Of a DNA stretch of 64,000 bases, positions 16,704 through 25,454 are shown piece by piece. This stretch comes from JBGRQA01 sp041725895. Lineage in GTDB: Bacteria; Bacteroidota; Bacteroidia; Bacteroidales; Marinifilaceae. Position 1 is the first letter of the stretch, and every line of letters begins with the position of its first letter. The notes beneath the pieces are model-generated. The model saw only the letters and a list, made by a program, of their open reading frames with translations. It did not search any database and had not been told where the DNA came from. The position numbers were made by a program, and so were the translations under genes. The stretch is from NCBI GenBank assembly GCA_041725895.1, contig JBGRQA010000012.1, positions 1 through 64,000 on the forward strand. The letters are read 5' to 3'.

Positions 16704-17573
16704 TCAGACCAGTCTCCTTTTCTCTCCAATAAATCCTTGCGGACGGAACAGTAAAAACAGTACCAAAACACCAAAAGTGATAGCATCCTTCCAATTGGCC
16801 GAAAACACCATAACCGATAAAGCCTGCAATACCCCCAACAATAGCCCTCCAATAACAGGGGCATGAAACTTTCCTATTCCCCCGATAATTAAAGCAACAA
16901 CAGCATTCAACAACATGGGCATGCCAACGTAAGGATCCATCCCAACATCCCAGGAAACAAGAAGCCCCCCAGCCGCAGCAAAAAATCCACTCAAGGCAAA
17001 AAGAACAACCCGAAAATTCCTCGCATTCATGCCATAAACCTCACACAATTCCTTATCATCACGCAAAGCCCGGGTAGTAATACCAAACCTGGAAAACCTC
17101 AGAAAGAACAAAAAAGCAAGAATCAAAAATCCGGAAACAACCAATTGCATCAATTGCGTATAGGTTACAATCACATTTCCAATATGTATCGATTGAGAAA
17201 TATCAGGATTCAATATTTGGGTTTCGTTTCCATAAATAAGTGCAATAGCATTTATCACAACAATCATTACCCCTATAGCACTAATCATTACTATATTAGA
17301 GGAACTGTTCTTCTCCTCCAAAGGCCGATAAACACCCAACTCAATAACCACACTTAAAAGTACCGTTAAGCTAATAGCCACAACCAAAGACATGACAACA
17401 GGAAGTCCAAAACTCCTTAAAGCACTCATCAGAAGATAAGGCGCCACCATATACAGCACCGCATAGGCAATGTGAAAAATACGGGTGGTATTGTAGACAA
17501 GAGCAAAACCTATGGACACCAGCGCATAGATCGAACCTGTTATTAATCCATTTAGCAGAAATTGCAGTATCAT
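16704..17573 (-). CDS. LivH-like branched-chain amino acid ABC transporter permease; first gene of the 12-gene operon
   Basis: 289 residues, the usual LivH size. The start MILQFLLNGLITGSIYALVS is typical of the family. The cytoplasmic loop FGITTRALRDDKELCEVYG contains the ATPase-coupling motif, and IIGGIGKFHAPVIGGLLLG is the conserved late motif. It is the most upstream gene of the operon. About 40 bp before its ATG the minus strand reads TAGACTTTG (17613-17621), one base longer than the Bacteroidota -7 consensus TAnnTTTG, so it is only a weak promoter candidate. Confidence 0.88.
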   Translation of the reverse strand: MILQFLLNGLITGSIYALVSIGFALVYNTTRIFHIAYAVLYMVAPYLLMSALRSFGLPVVMSLVVAISLTVLLSVVIELGVYRPLEEKNSSSNIVMISAIGVMIVVINAIALIYGNETQILNPDISQSIHIGNVIVTYTQLMQLVVSGFLILAFLFFLRFSRFGITTRALRDDKELCEVYGMNARNFRVVLFALSGFFAAAGGLLVSWDVGMDPYVGMPMLLNAVVALIIGGIGKFHAPVIGGLLLGVLQALSVMVFSANWKDAITFGVLVLFLLFRPQGFIGEKRRLV

Positions 17574-17775
17574 TCAAATGACTTTATTTAGTACTATTTT
17601 GGCATATCCCAACAAAGTCTATCATCCTGCGAAATGAATCGCTACCGGCCAAAACGAGTGTAATTCCAACCCGAAATTAACAAAATAAATTCACTATATG
17701 TAAAACACCACTGGGATTTTATGACCAACACAAACAAATGAAGACAAACACAATAACCCGAACACCCCGTTTCTA

Positions 17776-17973
17776 CTAGGGATACCTAGCCTTTACATTA
17801 TGAATACTTGTTTTTAAATTATTCCCATTCTTAATAATTGTCCATTCTTCGGATTTTTCAATTCCAAAATGAGGTGCCACAGTATAATTGTTCCATGTAA
17901 TAATAATGTTTGTACTCCCCGAAGAATATTGCACTGAATCATCTTTTGATACTTCTTTCCAATGAATAAAAGA
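17776..17973 (-). pseudogene. Possible gene remnant (about 65 codons, no start)
   Basis: The minus strand is open from just after two tandem TGA codons (17974-17979) to a TAG at 17776. It reads like real protein: HWKEVSKDDSVQYSSGST, then NIIITWNNYTVAPHFGIEKS. There is no ATG and the upstream part in this frame is closed, so it looks like the 3' end of a decayed gene, perhaps of an extracellular beta-rich protein. A different overlapping frame (17814-18089) starts with ATG but looks less protein-like. Identity unknown. Confidence 0.3.
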
Positions 17974-18508
17974 TCATCAGGCAAACCTATAATTGGGTGA
18001 CATCGAATTACCTTTAAATGTGGTTTTGAAGTAAGGGCAAGAAATCGTAATTTAGTAAAAGCTCCAATCCCTGAGATCGAATTATACAATCAGGGAAAAT
18101 TGGAGGCCAATAAGAGAGATCATACGAGAAACTTTTTCTCTTCACTTTCTTTCCCATAATTTCTCTTTATGTTTAGCTAATTGCAGATTATTTGTTGCCC
18201 TACACCTCGGGACAGCCCATGAATTGTGGCACCTTACTTTCTGCATCGGCAAATAGCTTTAGAATCAATCATAAAATCTCTAATCACACAGCAATTTTCT
18301 TTCCTTCTTTGGAAAAGAATCAAGCATTTAACTATTCGGAGCCTCACATAAAGTGAGGATCCGAAAACATCTGATCAACTACAAGTCGCTTGCAGAACAA
18401 GGGAACCAAGTTGCCCTAATTACGCTTTATGATACACCCCAGATAGTACATTCTATGCCGCGTATACAGAAGGCTACAGATCCAGGAATCTACAGGCTTA
18501 CTACTATA

Positions 18509-18543
18509 TAAAAAAAGAAAGGGGAGCCTCTTGTTGCTCCCCT
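18509..18543 (-). terminator. Intrinsic terminator of the S41 peptidase gene
   Basis: On the minus strand GGGGAGC pairs with GCTCCCC around an 8-nt loop and is followed by TTTCTTTTTTT. It starts about 20 bp after the S41 stop codon. Confidence 0.8.
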
Positions 18544-18564
18544 CCTCTAAACTTGATATTACTA

Positions 18565-19563
18565 CTACAATATCTCCTGAATGGCACGATCAATGATTTC
18601 ATCATGAGATCTGTCCGACCAGTTGATCTGTTCTTTAATATCTGCTGGTACACCTTTCTCCCAATCCGGTTTCCTTTCCAGATTAAGAGCTTGGGTAATT
18701 GAGAATCTATAGGTCCAGCCGTTTGGAAGTTGCCCTCCATTGGGCAACCCAAGGCCACCTCCGGTTGTATCTCCCACCAATATCATATTGGGTATTGCTT
18801 TGGTAGCTAAACTGGTAAACGATCCGGCACTATAGGTTCCCCGGTCAACCAGCACCATCACCTTGTTTATATAACGAATGCCATTATGAGGTTTCAGTTT
18901 AGCGGGTTCCGCTTCACTAAAATCATTGTGCCCTTTTCCTGTTTTGATTCTGGAATAATACAGAATTGTTTCCTTTTCAATAAAACGAGACAAAAGATTA
19001 AAAACATCAGTAATAGCACCTCCTCCGTTCTCTCTCAAATCCAGAATAAGACCTTTTGTGTTTTTGTATCTGGTCAGAATAAAGTCCAATTGATCATCGT
19101 CTACAGTACCCGTAAAGGAAGAAAATCGTACGTAACCGATTTGATCGTTTTGAATAAAATCGTGAATAAAAGGTCCTGTAATATGGTAATCTCTCGGCAA
19201 ATAATTGTCTTCAATAATGCGCCAATCGAAATTGTCCTGTGATTGATACGAAACACCAAATCTCGAAACATTGAAATTGGACATTAAATTGGTATGATCA
19301 TCTTTCAGTTCGGAAAGCATTGCTCCCAAAATATCAAACAACTCCTGGTCCGTCGTCTTGTTCGTGATTTTGGTTTCGTATTTGGCTTTCATTGCATCCC
19401 AATCGATCTTTTTCAAATCGAAATAGGAATATTTTTCGTCACATTGCTTCCATAGGTATTCAAAATTGGTTTTGGGATCAGTCGATGCTAAATCCTCCTC
19501 AAGTATTACCGATTCACAAGCTGCGAAAAATGGGATTATAAGTAGCAAAATATATTTTTTCAT
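18565..19563 (-). CDS. S41 family peptidase lipoprotein
   Basis: 332 residues. The signal peptide has lipobox Cys16 (PFFAAC), so it is a membrane-anchored envelope protein. The S41 (tail-specific/tricorn-like) core is clear: GLILDLRENGGG at 171-182 and VMVLVDRGTYSAGSFTS with nucleophile Ser245, then ILVGDTTGGGLGLPNGG. The TGGG form lacks the Lys seen in CtpA-type enzymes, as in the tricorn-like/retinol-binding-protein-like branch. No PDZ domain is obvious. It starts 3 bp after the barrel-protein gene stops and is the last gene before the terminator. Likely function is processing or degradation of peptides in the envelope. Confidence 0.85.
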   Translation of the reverse strand: MKKYILLLIIPFFAACESVILEEDLASTDPKTNFEYLWKQCDEKYSYFDLKKIDWDAMKAKYETKITNKTTDQELFDILGAMLSELKDDHTNLMSNFNVSRFGVSYQSQDNFDWRIIEDNYLPRDYHITGPFIHDFIQNDQIGYVRFSSFTGTVDDDQLDFILTRYKNTKGLILDLRENGGGAITDVFNLLSRFIEKETILYYSRIKTGKGHNDFSEAEPAKLKPHNGIRYINKVMVLVDRGTYSAGSFTSLATKAIPNMILVGDTTGGGLGLPNGGQLPNGWTYRFSITQALNLERKPDWEKGVPADIKEQINWSDRSHDEIIDRAIQEIL

Positions 19564-19566
19564 AGT

Positions 19567-20409
19567 TTATTTGGTTTTAAATAGTAAAGCAATTTTTAGT
19601 ACATGGTTTGCCATCGCAAATTTATCAAGATCACCTCCAGTTCTATAGGCATCAAATTCATAGCCTAGTCGAATTGCATTGCTATTTTCCAGGGTAACGG
19701 TATAGTTCATCTCTGTTCCAATTCTGTATCCGCTGAACATCTTAAACTGGTAATCGTCCCAAACACTGGGGTTATTGATAACATCTGAATTGTTGATATA
19801 GGCATAACCATTTCGGTAAGTATTATTCATCACCGCCATTTTCATTTGGAATGACAGGTCTCTTTTTCGAGGCCTAAAATTCATTGGAATGAATAGCAAC
19901 CTGGCCCTTTTCCTCTTTTTGTTGGAAATATCCCAGGATATTTTCCCGGATGCAAAAAGAGTTGAGACAACTTCAATTCCCGTTGCATTATTTTGAAAAG
20001 ACGGGTTACTTCGCATGTGAAATGTATTGCTCAATTCTCCACCAGCCTTGAAATTCCACTTATCCTTATTCCAAACCGGATACAGCTTTGAATAGTTCAG
20101 GTTATAGATGGAAACAGTTGATAAAGAAGAATGTTTATTTGTTGTATTTCCAGCTTTTCCGGTAGAAAATGAAAAATTCAATTCTCTTTCCTTCCCTTCT
20201 TTACATTTTACAAACCCCAAATCAAAGTGCTTCAAACTACCCTCATAGAACAAGGGTGAAGTAGCCATATCCCTAAATTTGATCTTATTAAATCCTGCTC
20301 CAACTTTAATGAATTTTCCATCCTCTAGATTGTCTGCTACGAATTTGCTTTGCCCGTAGCTGAACATAGAGACCAAAAGCCCCATAATCACCACTAATTT
20401 TCGTTTCAT
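19567..20409 (-). CDS. Secreted/outer-membrane beta-barrel-like protein, unknown function
   Basis: 280 residues. A signal peptide ends near FSYGQ. The mature part alternates polar and aromatic strands throughout (ELNFSFSTGKAG, TVSIYNLNYSKLYPVW, KWNFKAGGELSNTF, FKMFSGYRIGTEMNYTV) and ends in an amphipathic strand, HVLKIALLFKTK. This fits a 10-12 strand outer-membrane barrel. No named family is recognised. It lies between the TraB-like lipoprotein (96 bp upstream) and the S41 peptidase (3 bp downstream), so it may be a channel or a partner for the same exported substrate (inference). Confidence 0.7.
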   Translation of the reverse strand: MKRKLVVIMGLLVSMFSYGQSKFVADNLEDGKFIKVGAGFNKIKFRDMATSPLFYEGSLKHFDLGFVKCKEGKERELNFSFSTGKAGNTTNKHSSLSTVSIYNLNYSKLYPVWNKDKWNFKAGGELSNTFHMRSNPSFQNNATGIEVVSTLFASGKISWDISNKKRKRARLLFIPMNFRPRKRDLSFQMKMAVMNNTYRNGYAYINNSDVINNPSVWDDYQFKMFSGYRIGTEMNYTVTLENSNAIRLGYEFDAYRTGGDLDKFAMANHVLKIALLFKTK

Positions 20410-20505
20410 ATATTTATTAATTGTTACAATGTTCTACTGCATCTGCATTTATTGATGCCTCCAAAACATCTCATTTAAAAATCTATCCCATGAATTTGAT
20501 CTGAA

Positions 20506-21216
20506 TTACGGATCGGCTCTTCTCCAGCTTTGATCCAGACTTTGAAGTTCTTCCAGCAACCCTATTTGATGATCAGCACCATAGATCACTATTATTTTAT
20601 CGTATTGAGATTCTTGTATTTTTGATGCCAAATACCGGGTTCTATAGTCAAGAATAATGGATTTCAAATTCTCACTCCCTTGCGATGGTTCATAAAGCTC
20701 ATCAAGGGGGGATTCCAATTCTTCACTTGAGAGCTGGATTTCTCCGAACTGCTTTTCATAGGCAGATATTACCTCCTCAGGAGTAATATCCACATTAAAG
20801 TCTCGCCCGTTCACCAATCCAAGAAAAAGTTGATTATCCTGGACTGTTACGCCCTCAAGCTTTATATTCGACAGAATTTGACTATAACCTTTTTGGGAGG
20901 GGACAAAACCAACCAGTTTTTTTGTTTTCCGAAGAGTGATTTCATCTGTTTGATTATAGTCTATCCATTCGTAAAACAAGACATAACCTTTGTGTTTAAA
21001 TTCCCGGATTTCATTTCTTACATTCACATAGAATTGCTCTTGACCTATATGGACCATGTCTATAAAATGAACCCTCTTCTCCTTACAAATAAAGTCTGCG
21101 GATTCTACATGTGTATTGGTTAATCTCTTTCGAAATTCTATTACCTCCTTAAAGCTGCAGGAACTCACGGTAAGAACGAGAAGAAAGCCAATCGTTATCT
21201 GTATTGCTCTTTTCAT
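20506..21216 (-). CDS. TraB/GumN-like lipoprotein
   Basis: 236 residues. The signal peptide ends in a lipobox with Cys (LTVSSC). Two family-like blocks are seen: HFIDMVHIGQEQFYVNVRNEI with GYVLFYEW early, and KIIVIYGADHQIGLLEELQ near the C-terminus. These match the paired His/Glu and GxxH elements of TraB/PrgY/GumN and related ChaN-like proteins, some of which inactivate peptide pheromones. Its first 68 nt overlap the end of the alpha/beta hydrolase gene in another frame. The signal peptide supports the start at 21216. Substrate unknown. Confidence 0.65.
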   Translation of the reverse strand: MKRAIQITIGFLLVLTVSSCSFKEVIEFRKRLTNTHVESADFICKEKRVHFIDMVHIGQEQFYVNVRNEIREFKHKGYVLFYEWIDYNQTDEITLRKTKKLVGFVPSQKGYSQILSNIKLEGVTVQDNQLFLGLVNGRDFNVDITPEEVISAYEKQFGEIQLSSEELESPLDELYEPSQGSENLKSIILDYRTRYLASKIQESQYDKIIVIYGADHQIGLLEELQSLDQSWRRADP

Positions 21217-22447
21217 TATTCAGACTTTTTAAAAGTTTGATTCCCTCATTGATTGCGGAGTTGTGTGTCCCCTTCTCTATGGCTACCACTTTAGCCCTTC
21301 GTTCCTCCAGAAATTCTACCTCTGCTTCAGTAAGCCGGCCAACCTGCTCATCCTTCAAACCATAGACATAGCATACCTTTGACAAATCCCGAATGTGATC
21401 CAGCTTTTTTATGTAGCGATAATGCCCCAACCCGGCAGCCAGTTTGCTCATGTTCCGGTCTAGAATATTCTTCTGATTCTTGATCCTTATTTTATATTCC
21501 CCTTTTGCCCGGTGCAAAAACATACCGTTTTTCCCCTCACTAAAGGCTTTCCACATTTTCGAGTCAATATTCAGGCGACCAACCATGATATAATATGCAT
21601 CGGCAAGATCACTACCATATTCAGCCAGAAGCTCCTGGGTCATAAAAGCTCCGAATGAAATTCCAAGCACATACACTTTCTTCCCCTGGCTTTTAAAATA
21701 TTCAATTACTTTGTGCAACCGGGCCACACTCTTTCTGTCAAAATCTACAGCCTGAGGAAAACTAATTTCCTGATCCCTAAAATTTTCAGGTAATTTTGTT
21801 TGTTCCTGATGTACATTCACATACAGTTGGTTTTTCATTCCTGAATTGCGAATAACACTGACAAACTCATCTTCAAAAAGTTCACTAACCGGACCTCCTT
21901 GCGTATTCACAATCACTGTCTCAGCAGTAGGGTTCCCATAAAAAACGGCCTGTGTTTTGATTTCATCAAAATAAGATGAATCAATTTTAGTTAGGGCCGG
22001 AACCATAGTTAACCGGACACTGTCCTGTGTTAAGAAACTAAAATGATTGTTGCCAATGGAAATGATTTTCGAAATACGACGTTCCAGGCTATCATTGGGG
22101 CTGGTAACAATTTCATCTCTTTCCGGAAAATATTTGCATGCCTTTTTGACTACCTGCCCCGGCAGATATGTTGTAATGCTATCCTTTTCGTAAATAAATT
22201 TACTCATCAGGCACATCTCCTTTAGGAAAGGGAGCATCTCCTCTCTATTTTTAAGCAGCTTTTTTTGTTTTTTCCTATTCGAAGAAGAAAGTAGCTCTTT
22301 GTAAATTTTTTCAGACAAATATTGACTCGATTTATAGGTATATTGCCATTCCCTGTTGAGTAACAATCCTAAATCATTATTCCCTTTTTGTGAAAAAGAA
22401 AAACAAGAAAGGATCATACCAATCATAAATAGAAATGTTCGTTTCAT
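21149..22447 (-). CDS. Secreted alpha/beta hydrolase-like protein
   Basis: 432 residues with an N-terminal signal sequence (FLFMIGMILSCFSFSQ). A serine-hydrolase nucleophile elbow is seen in VYVLGISFGAFM with Ser264; Asp366 in VYGLKDEQVG and His395 in EKGTHNSAI would complete a triad. The ~150 residues before the core are not recognised and carry a basic stretch (SSNRKKQKKLLKNREE). The last ~22 residues are encoded inside the signal-peptide region of the TraB-like gene in a different frame, which hints that an earlier stop codon was lost. It is the first gene of the group down to the S41 peptidase. Confidence 0.7.
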   Translation of the reverse strand: MKRTFLFMIGMILSCFSFSQKGNNDLGLLLNREWQYTYKSSQYLSEKIYKELLSSSNRKKQKKLLKNREEMLPFLKEMCLMSKFIYEKDSITTYLPGQVVKKACKYFPERDEIVTSPNDSLERRISKIISIGNNHFSFLTQDSVRLTMVPALTKIDSSYFDEIKTQAVFYGNPTAETVIVNTQGGPVSELFEDEFVSVIRNSGMKNQLYVNVHQEQTKLPENFRDQEISFPQAVDFDRKSVARLHKVIEYFKSQGKKVYVLGISFGAFMTQELLAEYGSDLADAYYIMVGRLNIDSKMWKAFSEGKNGMFLHRAKGEYKIRIKNQKNILDRNMSKLAAGLGHYRYIKKLDHIRDLSKVCYVYGLKDEQVGRLTEAEVEFLEERRAKVVAIEKGTHNSAINEGIKLLKSLNNEKSNTDNDWLSSRSYREFLQL

Positions 22448-22488
22448 ACGGCTAATTCTTTTAAATTGAACTTGGATCTATTGCTCGT

Positions 22489-22526
22489 AAAAAAAGTAAT
22501 GGGGCCCCTCATTGTTTATGAGAGGT
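22489..22526 (-). terminator. Terminator after the 149-residue secreted protein gene
   Basis: On the minus strand CCTCTCAT pairs with ATGAGGGG (one G-T pair) around a short loop. A GGCCCC/ATT stretch and ACTTTTTTT follow. It lies between the stop at 22543 and the hydrolase start at 22447, so the small gene is likely transcribed on its own. Confidence 0.55.
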
Positions 22527-22542
22527 AAGGATAGTAAGAGAT

Positions 22543-22992
22543 CTACCGAAACTGCTCTTTCTTTCGAAAGATCATATTTACCCGATAAGTTCCGGTTCCT
22601 CCTTCCAATGCATTAAAGATATCGTCGGCGGCATCTTTTTCGTGTCGCGAATTCACTACCTGGCTTGCATTGTAGGCATCCACAAAATCAAACCCAAAAT
22701 TCGACATGGAGTTCAGAAGATCTGCCTGATTGAGCAACTTTAGTTTATCGCCATCCTGTAGCAAACTTTCCAACTTTTCAAGCTGATTCTTATAAGCCGA
22801 TTTCTTGTAATCGATTATAATACCGACACCACCCAGTAGTTTGGTATTTTGAGAAGTGATAATAACGTATTCAGGAAATTCAGCAATGGATACACTACTG
22901 GATTGAACCACGGATAGTTTTTGGGAAAACCCATCAACCACCAAACATACGATCAATACGGTTAATGCTACTAATAAAATAATCTTTCTCAT
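22543..22992 (-). CDS. Small secreted protein, unknown function
   Basis: 149 residues. A strong signal sequence (LLVALTVLIVCLVVDGFSQ) is followed by about 125 mature residues with strand-like and helical parts (EYVIITSQNTKLLGGVGIII, QLEKLESLLQDGDKLKLL). No family is recognised. It has its own terminator. The upstream side faces the membrane-anchored AraC regulator at 23100, which is a natural candidate for its control. On the minus strand AAAGGAGAAG sits just before the ATG. Confidence 0.7.
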   Translation of the reverse strand: MRKIILLVALTVLIVCLVVDGFSQKLSVVQSSSVSIAEFPEYVIITSQNTKLLGGVGIIIDYKKSAYKNQLEKLESLLQDGDKLKLLNQADLLNSMSNFGFDFVDAYNASQVVNSRHEKDAADDIFNALEGGTGTYRVNMIFRKKEQFR

Positions 22993-23099
22993 TTCTTCTC
23001 CTTTTAGATGTTTTGTTGCTACAAAGGAGATGAGAAAACTTTACAGAAGGTTCCGATAAGAGGAAAGAGAACTTTGATTTTCTGAAAATACTAGCTGAT

Positions 23100-24212
23100 T
23101 CAGGAATTCGTATTTTTCAAAAATTGTAATGGAGTGACACTCAACTCATTTTTAAATGCAGAATAAAAGGAACTATTGCTATTGAAACCGGCTTCCAGAC
23201 CAATTCCCTCCATATTTAGATTCGCGGTGTTTTTACTTTGTAAAAGATTTTTGGCCTCCTCAACACGATAACGATTGATGAAACGATTGAAATTCTCCTG
23301 ACACACCCCATTGATACTAGCGGATACGGTACGGGGATGCTCCCCTATTCTTTCTGCAATATGAGCTACGGTCAATTCTGCATTCAAATAGAGTTTCTCT
23401 TCTTCCAGAAGTTTCCTGACTTCAGCTACAACAGCTTGTTGTTTATCATTCTTATCGGGAGAACTTAGCTCCTTTTGAGCATTCACCTTTTTTTCCGTAA
23501 CAATGGGATCCGAATTAACCAGGTTTACAGAGCTTTGTTGCAACAACCCATTGTAAGCAATCCAAAAGGTAATGAACAATCCCATTAACGAAGTAGCCAA
23601 TTCGGCTAAAAATCCGGGAAAAGCAAATTCCGCAAATCCACTGAATACCAAAAGAAACATGATGGAGATGATGGCAATATAAAGCCATTTTAACTCTCTG
23701 TTTTCAACCGAACTGTATTGATTCTTAATCACCTTGGAGTGTTTTCGTATCTTTCTAAATATCAACATGATTAATACTAAACCAAACAGAACACCGGTTA
23801 ATTCAAACAAGCCGTAAGCCAATGATTCCTCCAGTCGATTCTTTTCCTGCAATGGCAAGAAAAACTTACCCAGATTAAGCAAAAGGTCAATACCTCCGGG
23901 AATTAAAAGCAAGTAGCTTGCTTTTCGGGCCTTTTCTATTGAAACCCTCTCCACATAGAGATAAAGCAGAGTGGGTAATAACCACAAAAAGTTGATAGAC
24001 AAAATATGCAAATACGGATTATTGATATAGGCACTAAAAAAATCGAAAATTTCCGACAAAGTACCCAAACCGGAAGTAACAAGGAAAAACCCAAGTAACA
24101 ATAGAGAATTCCTCTTACGCCTATTCATGATAAGAAGAAACAGGCCAACCGATATAGCTTGCCACATGTCTATGGTATCAAGTAAGAGAAAAAATATTTT
24201 GTCTATCTCCAT
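23100..24212 (-). CDS. AraC-family regulator with N-terminal multi-TM sensor domain
   Basis: 370 residues. The first ~230 hold about seven hydrophobic segments (AISVGLFLLIM, LLLLGFFLVTSGLGTL, FLWLLPTLLYLYV and others). The C-terminal ~100 residues are an AraC/HTH_18 domain: LNAELTVAHIAERIGEHPRTVSASIN, then FNRFINRYRVEEAKNLL and IGLEAGFNSNSSFYSAFKN. This layout is common in Bacteroidota and suggests a membrane-bound receptor acting directly on DNA. It probably controls the adjacent secreted-protein genes (inference). A promoter-like TACTTTTG lies upstream at 24238-24245. Confidence 0.85.
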   Translation of the reverse strand: MEIDKIFFLLLDTIDMWQAISVGLFLLIMNRRKRNSLLLLGFFLVTSGLGTLSEIFDFFSAYINNPYLHILSINFLWLLPTLLYLYVERVSIEKARKASYLLLIPGGIDLLLNLGKFFLPLQEKNRLEESLAYGLFELTGVLFGLVLIMLIFRKIRKHSKVIKNQYSSVENRELKWLYIAIISIMFLLVFSGFAEFAFPGFLAELATSLMGLFITFWIAYNGLLQQSSVNLVNSDPIVTEKKVNAQKELSSPDKNDKQQAVVAEVRKLLEEEKLYLNAELTVAHIAERIGEHPRTVSASINGVCQENFNRFINRYRVEEAKNLLQSKNTANLNMEGIGLEAGFNSNSSFYSAFKNELSVTPLQFLKNTNS

Positions 24213-24237
24213 TGCTTAATTTTTAATAAGTAAGTTA

Positions 24238-24266
24238 CAAAAGTAGCTAATCCATACCGAAATCAA
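24238..24266 (-). promoter_or_regulatory. Candidate promoter of the membrane AraC gene
   Basis: On the minus strand TACTTTTG (24238-24245) matches the Bacteroidota -7 box TAnnTTTG. An ATTG lies 18 bp upstream in place of the -33 TTTG. It is about 26 bp before the ATG. Confidence 0.45.
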
Positions 24267-24396
24267 TATGTTGCAAAATACGCTCAATTTCAGCATGAAT
24301 AAATACGTGTACACGGTAATTTTATAGTCTCTCCTATTTATGGCAACTTTCCAAATCTTATGAAATAGGAGCAAATTAGGGCCAGTATGCTTTTAT

Positions 24397-25434
24397 TTAT
24401 ATTTTCCGGTTCAACTCTTCGATGCGTTTTATAAACGCCTCAACCTCCTCTTCTGTCGTATCAAAAGCACACATCCATCTGACTTCATTCAGATCTTCAT
24501 CCCAAATATAGAAAGGAGTTTGTGCCTGTAAAATTTCATTCCACTCCTCTGGTATAATTGCAAAAACGGAATTAGCCTGAACCGGTTTGGTTATTTTGAT
24601 ATTGGATAGATTTTTAACGCCATCATACAATTTCAAGGCCATCCTGTTGGAATGGGCTGCAGACCTCCTCCACAGTTCCTTTTCAAGCAAACATTGAAAC
24701 TGAACGGAAATAAATCGCGTTTTTGACGACAGTTGCATACTTTGTTTGTGTTTGAATTTAAAACTATTGATATACTTTCTATTAAAATGTACTACAGCTT
24801 CGCCAAACAAAAGACCTATTTTTGTTCCCCCTACAGACAAGATATCAACCATCACATCATGAGTCATCTCTTTCAAAGTACATTGCAGGTTTTCAATTGC
24901 ATTAAACAAGCGAGCACCATCTATATGAAAGATAATATCATTTTCTTTCAGAAAACTACCTATTGTACGCAACTCCTCTAAAGAGTAAACAGTTCCATAC
25001 TCAGTTGGTTGAGTTAATGTTAGGGCCTTAATTTGAGGATGATGTTCATCATCCCGTCTAATTATCGCCTTTTTAATTGTAGCCAACTCTATTTTCCCAT
25101 CACTATTGGTTTTTAATGGGACCAATCTACATCCAGTAAAAGTTTCCGGAGCCGTTGATTCATCAACATAGATATGAGCAGTATCTGCACATAAAACAGA
25201 ATTATATGATTCCAGTACACTTCCCAATCCAAGTACATTGGCACCTGTTCCGTTAAAAACGAAGTTCACATCCAGATCACAGTCAAATGCTTTTTTAAAC
25301 ACTTCCTTTGCCTGTTGTGTATATTCATCATACCCATAAGCACGAGCGTGCATTGTATTCGCATCAACAACTGCTCTCAAAATCTCCGGCATTGCACCAG
25401 CATAATTATCACTGGCAAAACTTTTCTTTTTCAT
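24397..25434 (-). CDS. ltaE: Low-specificity threonine aldolase
   Basis: 345 residues, the normal length. This PLP enzyme cleaves L-threonine/allo-threonine to glycine and acetaldehyde. Family marks: the N-terminal FASDNYAGAMPEIL, GTGANVLGLGSVL, HIDGARLFNA with the Asp that contacts the PLP ring, and DILSVGGTKIGLLFGEA with the PLP-binding Lys in the GGTK motif. It follows the LysE-type exporter gene by 20 bp, so the two may handle excess amino acids together. It is the last gene of the AraC/PepSY-TM/LysE group. Confidence 0.9.
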   Translation of the reverse strand: MKKKSFASDNYAGAMPEILRAVVDANTMHARAYGYDEYTQQAKEVFKKAFDCDLDVNFVFNGTGANVLGLGSVLESYNSVLCADTAHIYVDESTAPETFTGCRLVPLKTNSDGKIELATIKKAIIRRDDEHHPQIKALTLTQPTEYGTVYSLEELRTIGSFLKENDIIFHIDGARLFNAIENLQCTLKEMTHDVMVDILSVGGTKIGLLFGEAVVHFNRKYINSFKFKHKQSMQLSSKTRFISVQFQCLLEKELWRRSAAHSNRMALKLYDGVKNLSNIKITKPVQANSVFAIIPEEWNEILQAQTPFYIWDEDLNEVRWMCAFDTTEEEVEAFIKRIEELNRKI

Positions 25435-25454
25435 TTATTCCTTTTTTAATAGTA

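Larger units (their letters stand above)
17574..18564. other. ~1 kb stretch without an intact gene
   Basis: This gap separates the start of the 12-gene operon from the end of the S41 peptidase gene. It holds the operon's promoter region (17574 to about 17700), a coding-like remnant on the minus strand (17776-17973) and the S41 terminator (18509-18543). The rest, about 18100-18500, shows only short frames in every phase with no recognisable motif and may be decayed coding DNA. Confidence 0.6.

Noticed and set aside
2712..17573. Operon as a known anti-phage system such as Detocs
   Set aside because: A kinase-like and a receiver protein are present, but the TPR sensor and the effector nucleosidase of that system are not, and a full nutrient transporter is part of the operon.
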